From Polytrichum commune (lineage: Eukaryota; Streptophyta; Polytrichopsida; Polytrichales; Polytrichaceae): a DNA stretch of 64,000 nucleotides. This document shows positions 22,992 to 35,905 of the stretch, piece by piece. Position numbers and translations under genes: made by a program. The stretch spans positions 4,962,001 to 5,026,000 of the forward strand of contig OX485806.1 of assembly GCA_950295325.1 (NCBI GenBank), given 5' to 3'. The number at the start of each line of letters is the position of its first letter. Position 1 is the stretch's first letter. The notes under the pieces are model-generated. The model was not told where the DNA came from, made no database searches, and saw nothing but the letters and a program-made list of their open reading frames with translations.

Positions 22992-23706
22992 ACCTTAGGG
23001 CGCGACCCCCACAATGCATCTTCAAATTTGGCATAGTCCCAAAGGTGTCGTTCCTAGGTGGTCCGTTAGCGACCTTGGATCTCTCATCCAAGGACCTAAC
23101 CTACACTAGACCCACCTACTTTGGGACTCACTTGGGTTGCCCCTCCTTTGGGGCCTCCCCCGTTAGGCTCCACTAGCCTAACGTGACACATCTAGGCGAG
23201 ACCTCAACGCTTCCACTAAGTTGTCTCGGTTGCAACTCCGAGATGGCTTTCCATTGTTAAGCCACGCCTCGATCGCACGGGGGTGATGCCAAGTCCCGCC
23301 CGACTCGGTTCCCACTTTGCTCTTTCGAGACATGGGTTCATAACTCCCATGCGCCAACTCTCGTTAGCTCGCGGGTAGCACTTTTATGAGCACGCGCCAT
23401 CACCTTGTCCCCGCCCGGACAAGCCCACAACTAAGAAGTTTTTTGGTTTTATCCAAGGCCCCTCCTAGCCATGGCCCCCAATTACTCGGCTTACCCAACC
23501 TAGTTTGGCATATCTATTCCCCCTCTTCCACTAACCAAGCACAAGTACAAGACTAGGACCTCATCTCGTACTTTTCTCTTTGCACCACTAAAGTTTGGAC
23601 TTTATTCCCTCAAGCCAAAGAACAAGTTCATGTTGTGGAGCAATTAGCCTCGAAGCTAAGTGTGCTACTAGCGTCTCTCCCCCACTAAAGGAGATTGATG
23701 TCCTCA
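22992..23706 (-). other. Remainder of the N1 3' untranslated region
   Basis: Collinear with 9861-10581 of N2 and completes the piece at 8684-8780. No gene seen. Confidence 0.8.
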
Positions 23707-26700
23707 TCAATGCCTACGCTTCATTTTATTGGAATGTCTAGCCTTAGTTTCTTCAAAGTGCTTTAACAATTCCTTGGCGTTCATCATGTCTCTTGCCGCT
23801 ACCCAAACGGCTTCTTTCTCATGGTATCCTCACCATTTCACCAAGTACTCCTTTGTACATTTTCTTTCATTTTCACTTGGTCTTCCTACACTTGAGGATG
23901 CCCTCTTACCTCATGTTCCAAATGACCTCCACAAGGTCGGAAGGTGGCTTACTCACTTGCTTGTGATCGGGCCACAACGTATATTCCGTTAATGGCTTTA
24001 GTAATGAGACATGAAATGTTAGATGCACTTTGATCTCGGGCGGTAATTCCAACTTATATATGTCCTTGAACACTTGTTCCACAATGGAAAACGAAGCTCC
24101 AATTTTGGACATGAACTTTTGGAGCGAGGCCTTCCGGCTAAGTGAAGTTGTCCACATTCAACAACACCTTTTGGCCCACCTCATTCTCCACTTCGCGTCT
24201 TCCGGCATTGACTTGCACTCCGTAGCACCTTCGGGCTTTCTCCACCAACAACTTGGTCATCTCCAAGACTTGTTCACGCTTCTTGGCCAAGTCCTCACCA
24301 TCTTGGTTGAACTCTAGTGTTGAATGTGCCCCCTCGAGAGCTAGGTTAATAGGTTGGAGCGCATCCACTCCATAAGCCACCACCAAAGACCACCCCTTGG
24401 TAGCCAAGTGCGTGGCTACATTGCAATTACACTCCGCTCGACCCACATAGTTCGCCCAATCTCCTTGGTCCGCCCCCACCAAGTTCCTCAAGTATTGCTT
24501 CAAGTCTCCATTCACACGCTTTGTTTTCCCATCCATTTGGGAATACACGGCCGTGCTAAACCTTAGTTTCAATACAACCTCCTTAGAGAAATGCATTGAA
24601 AATGCACTTGTGAACTTTGGATCTTGATCCCACACAATCACTCTTGGCAACCCGTGGTGCCTCAACCATCCTTTGAGAAAAGGCTATGCGGTCTCCAACG
24701 CGGTGGCGGTTCCCACAATCGGCACCATGTGTGCCAACTTGGCAAACCGCTCTACCATCAACAAGATGGCATCATACCCATGTGACTCCGGCAAACTTGT
24801 GATCAAGTCCATGCACATACTATGCCATGGCGCCGACGGGATAGGCAACGGTTGCAAGAAACCGCCTTGCTTTTGGTAAGAGCTCGGTTCACTTTGCACT
24901 TTAATTCAAGCCTTCACAAAGTGGGTTATATCTTCCTTTATGCACCGCCAATGGTACCTCCATGACACCATTCTATGGCGGTTTTTTTCTTTCTCCTCTA
25001 AGGCCGGCAATAGGACTATCAAATTCCTCCTTCAAAAACCGATAGCCTCAACTTGCCTCGTGGCACATACACCCAACTTTGCTTGCACTTGAACAATCCA
25101 TCCACGAACTTAACCTCTTTGAGCACCTTGCTCTTGCGAAGTTCACCTAAAAGTTTTTGTGCTTTTGGGGTAGTAAATTTACCCCTCCCGTATCTTGCAT
25201 CACAAGTTTCCTTCGCCGGCACACATTAGCCACAAGGTTTGGATGGTTCTCATTGCTTGGAACTCATCCGGTCTACTTCGCGCATCCGGCACCACATTTC
25301 CACGGTCCGGTTTGTGGATCAAATCCACCTTCATAAGCGCCAAACTATCATGCCACCGCAATGACTTGACGCTCACTTGCGCTTGAATGTCAAAATTCTT
25401 TTAGGACACATTGTCCATGTAGACCTTTGCTTTGTGCGACCCCAAATAGTGTCGCCACATCTTCAAGCAATGCACTACGACAAAGAAGTTCTTTGTCATG
25501 AGTTGGTTGTCTTCTTTGACAACCATCGAGCTTCATGCTCCCATATGCAATGGCCATCCATCTTACATCAACAATCCGCCATTGGCAAAGTTAATCAACC
25601 CCGTATGCACCTCAAAAGGTTTGTCAAGCTCCGCGAACTTGAGCACGGGCGGCGAAGAGAACTTGGTCTTAAGCTCCCCAAAGACTCATGACAAACATCA
25701 TCCCACTCTTGGGATAGCCATTTCTTTCACAAGTCGGATAAGGTCGGATAACCATCAAGCTTAACGCTCTCATACGCAATGGCCATCCATCTTACATTAA
25801 CCATCCGCCAATGGCAAAGTCACTCGCCACCCCGTATTCACCTCAAAAGGTTTGTCAAGCTCCGCGAACTTGAACACGGGTGGCAAAGACGACTTTGTAT
25901 TAAGCTCCCCAAAGACTTTGGGGGCAAGGCTCATCCCACTCTTAAGATAGCCATTTCTTTCACAAGTCGCACAAGGTTTGACAACCTTTAAGCTTAATGC
26001 TCCCATATGCAATGGGCATCCATCTTGGATCAACATCCGCCAATGGTAAAGTCACTCGCCCCCGTATGCATTTCAAAAGGTTTGTCAAATTTCGCAAACT
26101 TGAGCACGGGCGGCGAAGAGAGCTTGCTCTTAAGCTCCTCAAAGACTTGGTAACAAGGCTCATCCCACTCTTGGGATAGCCATTTCTTGCACAAGTTGGA
26201 CAAGGTCGGACAACCATCGAGCTTCATGCTCTTATATGCAAAGGGCATCCATTTTGCCTCAACATCCGCCAATGCTAAAGTCACTTGCCCCCGTATGCAC
26301 CTCAAAGGTTTGTCAAACTCCACGAACTTGAGCACGGGTGGCGAAGAGAACTTGGTCTTTAGCTCCCCAAAAGGCTTGGTGGCAAGGCTCATCCCACTCT
26401 TGGGATAACCATTTCTTGCACAAGCCGTACAAGGTTCGACAACCATGGAGCTTAATGCTCCCATAAGCAATGGTCATCCATCTTGGACCAACATCCGCCG
26501 ATGGTAAAGTCCTTCGCCTCCATGTGCATCTCAAAATGCTTGTGAAAGCTCGGGAACTTAACCACATCTTGTGAAGGAAACTTGCTCTTGAGCTCCCCAA
26601 AGGCTTGGTGACAAGACTCATCCCACTCTTGGGATAGCCATTTTTCCAACAAGTTGACTAAGGTCCTAGCAACCTTAGAAACACCTCGAATGAAGTGGTG

Positions 26701-28141
26701 GTAGTAGTTGGTTAGGCCAACAAATGACCTTAGCCCTTCTCTTGAGTCAAGGGCCAATTCTTCTCTTGGATTGCCTTGACATTTGTCATGTTCATCGACC
26801 AACTTCCTTTGTCATCACATACCTCAGGAACTCAATCTCTGGTTGAGCAAGTTTTTTTTATTTTTTATTTTTTATTTTTCCTCCACTTGTTGGCGGTAAC
26901 ATTTTGGACAACACATTGGTGAATACATCCTTGTACCTCACCAACACCCCACCAATGTGGTTTTGGGGAGGCCTATCTTTCCTAGCCTCCCCATGAGTTC
27001 CTTGGAGTTGCTCCAATTGAACCACGACCATTATAATTATGTTTTTCCGTTTATTCATTTGGTCCATTAAGACCAAATTCGAGTTGGTTCCTCCTACCAT
27101 AGGAGTCCTTGTCAATTTGTAGTGCAATTCTTTGCCATCAAGACATCACAAATGCACCGCAAGCTCACCAGCTTGCACCTCACATCTATCATGTGAGTTC
27201 CAAACAAGGCAGCCTTCACAATGACATGCATTTCATCTATTTCACATGGTGTGAAATTTTGACAAAAATCCAATGTCCCACATTGAAAAGTTACATGCAT
27301 CGCGGCCTCCTTTGTTTCATGCGGTTCGCCCTTTCCAAACCGCACCTTGGAGGGCTTGCCCGCTCTATCAATCGGCAAGCCCCAATTCCCTTGCGAGTTT
27401 TGGGCTCAAGAAGGAATGGTAGCCTCTTTATCAACCCATGAGACATTTGTCCCATTCATTTGAGCCTCAAAGTACAAAAGACTTGGCCTCGGCTTAAGGC
27501 TACTAGCCTTGGCCACAATGCCATCGTCTTACATTCGGTCCGCGGCATAAGTATTATTTGGCGTGGTACCTATCTCCCCTTAACGTCCATTGTTGTAAGG
27601 CACCACCAAATTTCTTATTGGGGTCATCGGCCTTAATGCTCGTTGCAATTTTGATGATCCCCGCCACAACCTCAATAAACTTTTGGAAATTTGAACTTGG
27701 TATTCACCACCCGCTTTTGAAACCCCACCTAAAACGATGTACTTCTTAGAAAACTCGTTCATCTAAGATGCACAATTCATTTGGGTGTGAAATTTGCGCA
27801 TATACGCCTTAAGAGGCCCGCACGCCTCATTTCCACCAAATTCATTCCAACATCAATACCTTCCAAGCATTTCAAATTGGAATTTCAATCCAACATTAAT
27901 GCCCTCCAAGGTTTTGGGTGCATTCGGTATTCTAGGCCCCAAATGCTTTTTTGAGGTGTGCGGGAGCCTTTTCAAAGCACTCCTCCATTTTCCTCACCGA
28001 ATCCACCCTCATGCCCACCATTGTCATTAGAACCAATGGTATGGTCAAATTCCATTTACACATGATCTTTGTTCCAATTTGAGCCTCACAACCTTTTGGA
28101 AACCCCGGGTCACCATCATAACCCGCTTATATGATAGCCAT
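23707..28141 (-). pseudogene. Dead gag-pol of N1
   Basis: Full-length but heavily mutated: stop at the family position, chromodomain, integrase, five RNase H tandem units (25540-26650), reverse transcriptase, protease, a short minisatellite remnant and Gag, with the ATG at 28141. Integrase segments around 24138-24665 are still the longest open piece (175 codons), but the frame is broken elsewhere many times. Confidence 0.88.
25540..26650 (-). repeat. About 5 tandem copies of the ~228-bp RNase H unit (N1)
   Basis: The CCCACTCTTGGGATAG-type marker recurs near 25700, 25935, 26163, 26393 and 26622. Largest array of this unit in the window. Confidence 0.87.
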
Positions 28142-28192
28142 GCTTCCCTCAAAGTGCTAGCTCAAATATTGGAACCCTGCTCTGATACCTCA

Positions 28193-29151
28193 TGTCGCAA
28201 CCCTTGCTAGGTCCCTTAATAATCTTGCCAATTTTCGTTTCTACCAAAGGTTACGAGCGCTAACCCTTCGCATTCCGCCATGCTAATGGATAGCTCCTCT
28301 TACCCCGGACCAATAGTTCATAGGAGGGAACCAACCCTCCTACTTTGCTTTCGGGACTCACCCCTTAATCGGTAACCCATTTCCCCAATGTGGACTTCCA
28401 TCCATGGAAGTCCAATCCTATGTTGATCATCGCGTTGCCGGAGCAACACTACAACAACCCGAACCATACTAGGCAACTATGGCCTCACAATAGGCCAAAG
28501 CCCATGGAGGCCTTGCCGTTCGGCCTCGGGTGGGTGAGGCCACACCACCTCACCCATATAAGCCTCTAGGACTTCACGCGGGGCCCCTACCCCACCGTCA
28601 ACCAACCTCTTGTCTCTCTACCAAGAGTTGGGGCCAAGTGGACATTTTCCTTTAGCTGCTGGGCATAGAACCCCCCAGCAGCTTCAGACCATCATAACTT
28701 CCTTGTATGATGTCTGATCATAACAACCAACCCCTCCATCTTCATCTACGCTTCACGTAGATGCCGATGGACTCCTCACTTGCCCCATTCGGGCAAGTCT
28801 TGAGGAAGTTATGCCTGTTTGAACCTTGGCAGTCCCGGGAATCACTCCCAGGCACTGCTGTCCGGGGACAGCGCCCCACTCAAATGGCCATAACTCCTAG
28901 CTCACACCTCCGATTGAGGTGTTCTTGAGCTTTCTAGAATCACCACGCCATGAGCTACGCATTACTCATGGCCTTACCCTTGTGCATCCTAGTCTTCGTG
29001 GGTGGGAGGCGTTCCCAACGCCGGGGGCCCTCACCCACACTAGGATCACTTGGGCCCTCTCACCAACGGCGCCACAAGTCCCGGGTGTCACTCCGGGGTC
29101 CCCCTTGTGCCCATGGTGTTTCGGCCACTCCTCATGGAGAGGTGCGTGACA
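28193..29151 (-). repeat. 5' LTR of N1 (959 bp)
   Basis: Preceded (plus-strand view) by a mutated primer region CTGATACCTCA instead of CTGATACCACG. Ends GGTGCGTGACA, one base off the family end. Shares the TTTTCGTTTCTACC variant with the LTR at 7712. Confidence 0.88.
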
Positions 29152-29629
29152 GCATGAGTGTGGATTTGGTGAGGAAAATGGAGGAGTGCTTTGAAAGGGC
29201 TCCCGTAAACCTCGAAAAGAATTCGGGGGCTAGAATACCGAATGCATCCGAAAGCTTGGACGGTGGTAATATTGGATTGAAATTCCAATCCAAATTGCTT
29301 AGAATGTGGTGAAGTTGGAATGGGTGCGAATGCGGCACTCAAGGCTTTTAGGCCTATGTCTGCGATTTAACCACCATAATGAATGGCACAACTAAGATTG
29401 ACTAGTTGGCTAAGAAACACATCGTTTTAGATGGGGTTTCAAAAGCGGGTGGTGAATACCATGTTCAACTCCCCAAAGCTTCTTGAGGATGTATCGGGAA
29501 TCTTTAAGATTTGAAGAACATTGAAGCCGATGGTCCCGAAAAGAAGTTGGGCGGCGCATCACCACAAAGTGGGTTTTAGCCGATATTGGTCCCAAAGAAA
29601 TGGGCGAAAGTAGTTTGGCCCATTATACC

Positions 29630-29890
29630 AAGGCAAAACATAGTCGTGCCGCGGACGGAATGTTGGGAGGTGGGTTGATCCTACCAAGGCAATTCATGTT
29701 CGTGCCGCGGACAAAGTGTGAAAGGTGGCTTTGTGCTACCAAGGCAAATCATGTTTGTTCCGCGGACAAACTATTAGAAATTGGTTTTGTGGCACCGAAC
29801 CAAATTGTCCCGCGGACGGAATGTTTAAAGTTGGGTTTGCGGACCAAGCCAAGCCAAGTTGCCAAGGACGGAATGTTGGACGATGGCTTT
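29630..29890 (+). repeat. 56-bp minisatellite in the gag-protease linker (N4)
   Basis: About four to five units with GCCGCGGACGGAATGTT-type cores, very close to the N3 array. Confidence 0.83.
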
Positions 29891-30468
29891 GTGGCCAAGG
29901 CTAGTAGCCTTAAGCCGAGGCCAAGTCTCATGTGTTGACAAAGAGGCAAGCCATTCCTTCTTGAGCCCAAAACTCACAAGGGAGTTGGGGCTTGCCGATT
30001 GATAGAGCGGGCAAGCCCACCACGGTGCGGTTTGGAAAGGGCGAACCGCATGAGACAAAGGAGGCCGCGATGCATGTAACCTTTCAATGTGGGACATTGG
30101 ATTTTTGTCAAAATTTCACACCATGTGAAATAGATGAAATGCATGTCATTGTGAAGGCCGCCTTCTTTGAAACTCACATGATAGATGTGACGTGCAAGCC
30201 GGTGTGCTTGCGGTGCATTATGATGTGTCATAATGGCAATGAATTGATGTTCAAATTGACAAGGACTCCTATGGTAGGAGGACCCAAGGTGAATTTGGTC
30301 TTAATGGACCAAATGAAAAATAGAAAACATAATGGTCGTGGTTCAATTGGAACAACTCCAAGGAATGTATGGGGAGGCTAGGAAAGATGGGCCTCCCCCA
30401 AACCACATTGATGGGATGTTGGTGAGATACAAGGATGTATTCACCAATGTGTTGTTCAAAATGTTACT

Positions 30469-30473
30469 GCCAA
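30469..30473 (+). other. Target-site duplication of N5, left copy (GCCAA)
   Basis: GCCAA before the N5 3' LTR and ACCAA (42303-42307) after its 5' LTR. One substitution apart. Uninterrupted copies read CCGCCAAGGAG here. Confidence 0.8.
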
Positions 30474-31447
30474 TGTCGCAACCCTTGCTAGGTCCCTTAA
30501 TAATCTTGCCAATTTTCAATTCTAGCAAAGGTTACGAGTCGCTAACCCTTCGCATTCCGCCATGCTAATGGATAGCTCCTCTTACCCCGGACCAATAGTT
30601 CATAGGAGGGAACCAACCCTCCTACTTTGCTTTCGGGACTCACCCCTTAATCGGTAACCCATTTCCCCAATGTGGACTTCCATCCATGGAAGTCCAATCC
30701 TATGTTGATCATCGCGTTGCCGGAGCAACACTACAACAACCCGAACCATACTAGGCAACTATGGCCTCACAATAGGGCAAAGCCCATGGAGGCCTTGCCG
30801 TTCGGCCTCGGGTGGGTGAGGCCACACCACCTCACCCATATAAGCCTCTAGGACTTCACGCGGGGCCCCTACCCCACCGTCAACTAACCTCTTGTCTCTC
30901 TACCAAGAGTTGGGGCCAAGTGGACATTTTCCTTTAGCTGCTGGGCCTAGAACCCCCCCAGCAGCTTCAGACCATCATAACTTCCTTGTATGATGTCTAA
31001 TCATAACAACCAACCACTCCATCTTCATCTACGCTTCACGTAGATGCCGATGCACTCCTCACTTGCGCCATTCGAGCAAGTCTTGAGGAAGTTATGCCTG
31101 TTTGAACCTTGGCAGTCCCGGGAATCACTCCCAGGCACTGCTGTAGCAGGGCGCTGTCCCGGGACAGCGCCCCACTCAAATGGCCATAACTCCTAGCTCA
31201 CACCTCCGATTGAGGTGTTCTTGAGCTTCCTAGAATCACCACGCCATGAGCTACGCATAGCTTATGGCCTTACCCTTGTGCCTCTGAATCTTCGCGGGTG
31301 GGAGGCGTTCCCAACGCCGGGGGCCCTCACCCACACTAGGATCACTTGGGCCCTCTCACCAAGGGCGCCACAAGTCCCGGGTGTCACTCCGGGGTCCCCC
31401 TTGTGCCCATGGTGTTTCGGCCACTCCTCATGGAGAGGTGCGCGACA
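30474..31447 (-). repeat. 3' LTR of N5 (974 bp)
   Basis: TGTCGC...GCGACA, followed by the complement of the polypurine tract (31448). Confidence 0.92.
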
Positions 31448-32259
31448 CTCACCCCCACCAAACGGAGTCGATGCCCTCATCGACTATACTCGTAGTCGGC
31501 ACACCAATTCTCAAGTTGCCATCCTCTATGGTGCGGCATTGTGTTTACCTTAGGGCGCGACCCCCACAATGCATCTACAAATTTGGCATAGTCCCAAAGG
31601 TGTCGTTCTTAGGTGGTCCGTTAGCGACCTTGGATCTCTCATCCAAGGACCTAACCTATACTAGACCCACCTACTTTGGGATTCACTTGGGTTGCCCCTC
31701 CTTTGGGGCTCCCTCGTTAGGCTCCACTAGCCTAACATGACACATCTAGGCGAGACCTCAACGCTTCCACTAAGTTGTCTCGGTTGCAACTCCGAGATGG
31801 CTTTCCATTGTTAAGCCACGCCTCGATCGCACGGGGGTGATGCCAAGTCCCGCCCGACTCGGTTCCCACTTTGCTCTTTCGAGACATGGGTTCATGACTC
31901 CCATGCGCCAACTCTCGTTAGCTCACGGGTAGCACTTTTATGAGCACGCGCCATCACCTTGTCCCCGCCCGGACAAGCCCACAACTAAGAAGTTTCTTGG
32001 TTTTATCCAAGGCCCCTCCAAGCCATGGCCCCAATTACTCGGCTTACCCAACCTAGTTTGGCATGTCTATTCCCCCTCTTCCATTAACCAAGCACAAGTA
32101 CAAGACTAGGACCTCATCTCATACTTTTATCTTTGCACCACTAAAGTTTGGACTTTATTCCCTCAAGCCAAAGAACAAGTGCATGTTGTGGAGCAATTAA
32201 CCTCGAAGCTAAGTGTGGTACTAGAGTCTCTCCCCCACTAAAGGAGATTGATGTCCTCA
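31448..32259 (-). other. 3' untranslated region and polypurine tract of N5
   Basis: Complete copy, collinear with 9768-10581. No gene seen. Confidence 0.8.
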
Positions 32260-34089
32260 TCAATGCCTACGCTTCCTTTTATTGGAATGTCTAGCCTTAC
32301 TTTCTTCAAAGTGCTTCACCAATTCATTGGTGTTGACCATGTCTCTTGCCGCCACCCAAGCGGTTTCTTTCTCATGGTATCCTCACCATTTCACCAAGTA
32401 TTCCTTTGTACATTTTCTTTCCTTTTCACTTGGGTTTCCTACACTTGAGGATGCCCTCTTACCTCATGTTCCAAATGACGTCCACAAGGTCGGGAGGTGG
32501 CCTAATCACTTGCTTGTGATCGGGCCACAAGGTGTTGTCCTTAAATGGTTTTAGGAATGAGACATGAAATGTCGGATGCACTTTGATCTTGGGCGGTAAT
32601 TCCAACTTATATATGTCCTTGACCACTTGTTCCACAATGGGAAACGGAGCTCCAATTTTGGACATGAACTTTGGAGTGAGGCCTTCCGGCTAAGTGAAGT
32701 TGTTGACATTCAACAACGCCTTTTGGCCCACCTCATTCTCCACTTCGCGTCTTCCGGCATTGACTTGCACTCCGTAGCACCTTCGGGCTTTCTCCACCAA
32801 CAACTTGGTCATCTCCAAGACTTGTTCACGCTTCTTGGCCAAGTCCTCACCATCTTGGTTGAACTCTAGTGTTGAATGTGCCCCCTCGAGAGCTAGGTTA
32901 ATAGGTTGGAGCGCATCCACTCCATAAGCCACCACCAAAGACCACCCATTGGTAGCCAAGTGCGTGGCTACATTGCAATTACACTCCGCTCGACCCACAT
33001 AGTCCGCCCAATCTCCTTGGTCCGCCCCCACCAAGTTCCTCAAGTATTGCTTCAAGACTCCATTCACACGCTCCGATTTCCCATTCATTTGGGAATGCAA
33101 GGTCGTGCTAAACCTTAGTTTCATTCCGGCCTCCTTAGAGAAATGCATTGAAAATGCACTTGTGAACTTTGGATCTTGATCCCACACAATCACTCTTGGC
33201 AACCCGTGGTGCCTCAACCATCCTTTGAGAAAAGGCTATGCGGTCTCCAACGCAGTGGCGGTTCCCACAATCGGCACCATGTGTGCCAACTTGGCAAACC
33301 GCCCTACCATCAACAAGATGGCATCATACCCATGTGACTCCGGCAAACTTGTAATCAAGTCCATACACATACTATGCCATGGCTCCAACGGGATAGGCAA
33401 CGGTTGCAAGAAACCGCCTTGCTTTTGGTAAGAGGCTCGGTTCACTTGGCACTTTGATTCAAGCCTTCACAAAGTGGGTTATATCCTCCTTTATGCACCG
33501 CCAATGGTACCTCTTTGACACCATTCTATGGCGGTTTTTTCTTTCTCCTCTATGGCCGGCAATAGGACAATCACATTCTTCCTTCTAAATGGATAGCCTC
33601 AACTTGCCTTGTGGCACATACACCCGACTTTGCTTGCACTTGAACAATCCGTCCACCAACTTAACCTCTTAGAGCACCTTGCTCTTGCGAAGCTTACCTA
33701 AAAGCATTTGTGCTTCGGGGTAGTTAATTTACCCCTCCCGTATCTTGCATCACAAGTTTCCCTCACCGGCACACATTAGCCACAAGGTTTGGATGGTTCT
33801 CATTGCTTGGAACTCATCCGGTCTACTTAGCGCATCCGGCACCACATTTCCACGGTCCGGTTTGTGGACCAAATCCACCTTCATAAGCGCCAAATTATAT
33901 ATCATGCCACCGCAATGACTTGGCGCTCACTTGCGCTTGTATGTCAAAATACTTTTAGGACACATTGTCCATGTAGACCTTTGTTTTGTGCGACCTCAAA
34001 TAATGTCGCCACATCTTCAAGCAATGCACTACGGCAAAGAAGTTCTTTGTCATGAGTTGGTTGTCCTCTTTGACAACCATCGAGCCTCA

Positions 34090-34740
34090 AGCCCCCATAT
34101 GCAATGCCCATCCATCTTACATTAACAATCCACCATTGGCAAAGTTACTCGCCCCCGTATGCACCTCAAAAGGTTTGTTAAACTCCACGAACTTGAGCAC
34201 GGGCGGCAAAGAGAACTTGCTCTTAAGCCCCCTAAAGACTTGGTGACAAGGCTAGTCCCACTCTTGGGATAGCCATTTCTTTGACAAGTCGGACAAGGTC
34301 GGCCAACTATCGAGCTTCATGCTCCCATATGCAATGGCCATTTTTTTTTTACATCAACATCCGCCAATGGTAAAGTCACTCGCCCCCGTATGCACCTCAA
34401 AAGGTTTGGCAAACTCCGCAAGCTTGAGCAGGGGCGGCAAAGACAACTTGCTCTTAAGCTCCCCAATGGCTTGGTGGCACGGCTCATCCCACTCTTGGGA
34501 TAGCCATTTCTTGCACAAGCCAGATAAGGTTCGACAACCATGGAGCTTAATGCTCTCATAAGCAATGGTCATTTATTTTGGATCAACATCCGCCAATGGT
34601 AAAGTCCTTCGCCTCCATGTGCACCTCAAAATACTTATGAAAACCCGGAAACTTAACCACATCTTGTGAAGGGAACTTGCTCTTGAACTTCCCAAAGGCT
34701 TGATGACCAGGCTCATCCCACTTTTGGGATAGCTATTTCC
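34090..34740 (-). repeat. About 3 tandem copies of the ~228-bp RNase H unit (N5, left)
   Basis: Markers near 34257, 34488 and 34716. Confidence 0.83.
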
Positions 34741-35584
34741 TCAATAAGTTGAGTAAGGTCTTAGCAACCTTAAAACAAATCTAGAATGAAGTGGTGGTAG
34801 TAGTTGGCTAGGCCAACCAATGACCTAAGCCTTTTTTGAGTCAAGGGCCAATTTTCCTCTTGGATTGCCTTGACATTCTTCATGTTTGTCCACCAACTTC
34901 CTTAGTCACCACATGCCTCAAGAACTCAATTTCTTGTTGAGCAAAGTTATTTTTCACTCCTTGGCGGTAACTTTTGGGCAACACATTGGCGAATACATCA
35001 TTGTATCTCACCAACATCCCACCAAAGTGGTTTAGGGGAAGGCCCATCTTTCCTAGCCTCCCCATACGTTCTTTGGAGTTGCTCCAATTGAACCACGACC
35101 ATTATGCTTTCTATTTTTCATTTGGTCCATTAAGACCAAATTCAACTTAGATCCTCCTACCATAAGAGTCCTTGTCAATTTGAACTTCAATTCTTTGCCA
35201 TTATGACACATCATAATGCACCGCAAGCACACTGGCTTGCACCTCACATCTATCATGTGAGTTTCAAAGAAGGCGGCCTTCACAATGACATGTATTTCAT
35301 CTATTTCACATGGTGTGAAATTTTGACAAAATTCTAATGTCCCACATTGAAAGGTTACATGCATCGCGGCCTCCTTTGTCTCATGCGGTTTGCCCTTTCC
35401 AAACCGCACCTTGGTGGGCTTCACCACTTTACCAATCGGCAAACCCCAACTCCCTTGTGAGCTTTGGGGTTATGAAAGAATGCCTTAATTCTTTGTCAAC
35501 CCATGAGACGAGTCTCCCATTCATTTGAGCCTCAAGGTACAAAACACTTGGCCTCGGCTTAAGGCTACTAGCCTTGGCCACAAA

Positions 35585-35905
35585 GCCATCGTCCAACATT
35601 TGGTCCTCGGCAACTTGGCTTGGCTTGGTCCGCAAAGCCAACTTTAAACATTTTGTCCGCGGGACAAATTGGTTTGGTGCCACAAAACCAATTTCTAATA
35701 GTTTGTCCGCAAAACAAACATGTTTTGCCTTGGTAGCACAAAGCCACCTTCCTACACTCCGTCCGCGGCACGAACATGAATTGCCTTGGTAGGACAAACC
35801 CACCTCCCAACATTCCGTCCGCGGCACAAGTATGATTTGCTTTGGAAGCATAAAACCACCTTTCAACATTCCGTCCGCGGCACCAACATGTTTTGCCTAA
35901 GTAAA
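35585..35905 (-). repeat. 56-bp minisatellite in the gag-protease linker (N5, left)
   Basis: About five units around ACATTCCGTCCGCGGCAC, with partial older units at both ends. Confidence 0.87.

Larger units (their letters stand above)
7712..29151 (-). mobile_element. N1: decayed Ty3/gypsy element, interrupted by N2
   Basis: 3' LTR 7712-8683; 3' untranslated region starts at 8684 and stops at 8780 inside CATTGTGT; it resumes at 22992 with ACCTTAGGG after the whole of N2; dead gag-pol 23707-28141; primer-site region to 28192; 5' LTR 28193-29151. The split untranslated region reads continuously (minus two bases) when compared with the uninterrupted copies at 9768 and 31448, which is the evidence for nesting. 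No matching target duplication is visible outside the two LTRs (CCTCA on the left, GCATG on the right), so one flank has since recombined. Confidence 0.75.
29152..30473 (+). pseudogene. Dead gag-protease part of N4 (5' piece)
   Basis: Plus-strand Gag starting inside the domain (the equivalent in N3 is near 14634), 56-bp minisatellite (29630-29890), protease and the beginning of the reverse transcriptase region. The primer site and start of gag are missing because the piece abuts the N1 LTR. It ends at TTACTGCCAA, the N5 target, and continues at 42303. Confidence 0.85.

Noticed and set aside
24138-24665. Stand-alone integrase gene (175 codons, similar frame at 32690-33217)
   Set aside because: These are the longest surviving pieces of dead pol, lack the zinc finger and the normal catalytic residues, and have no start of their own.
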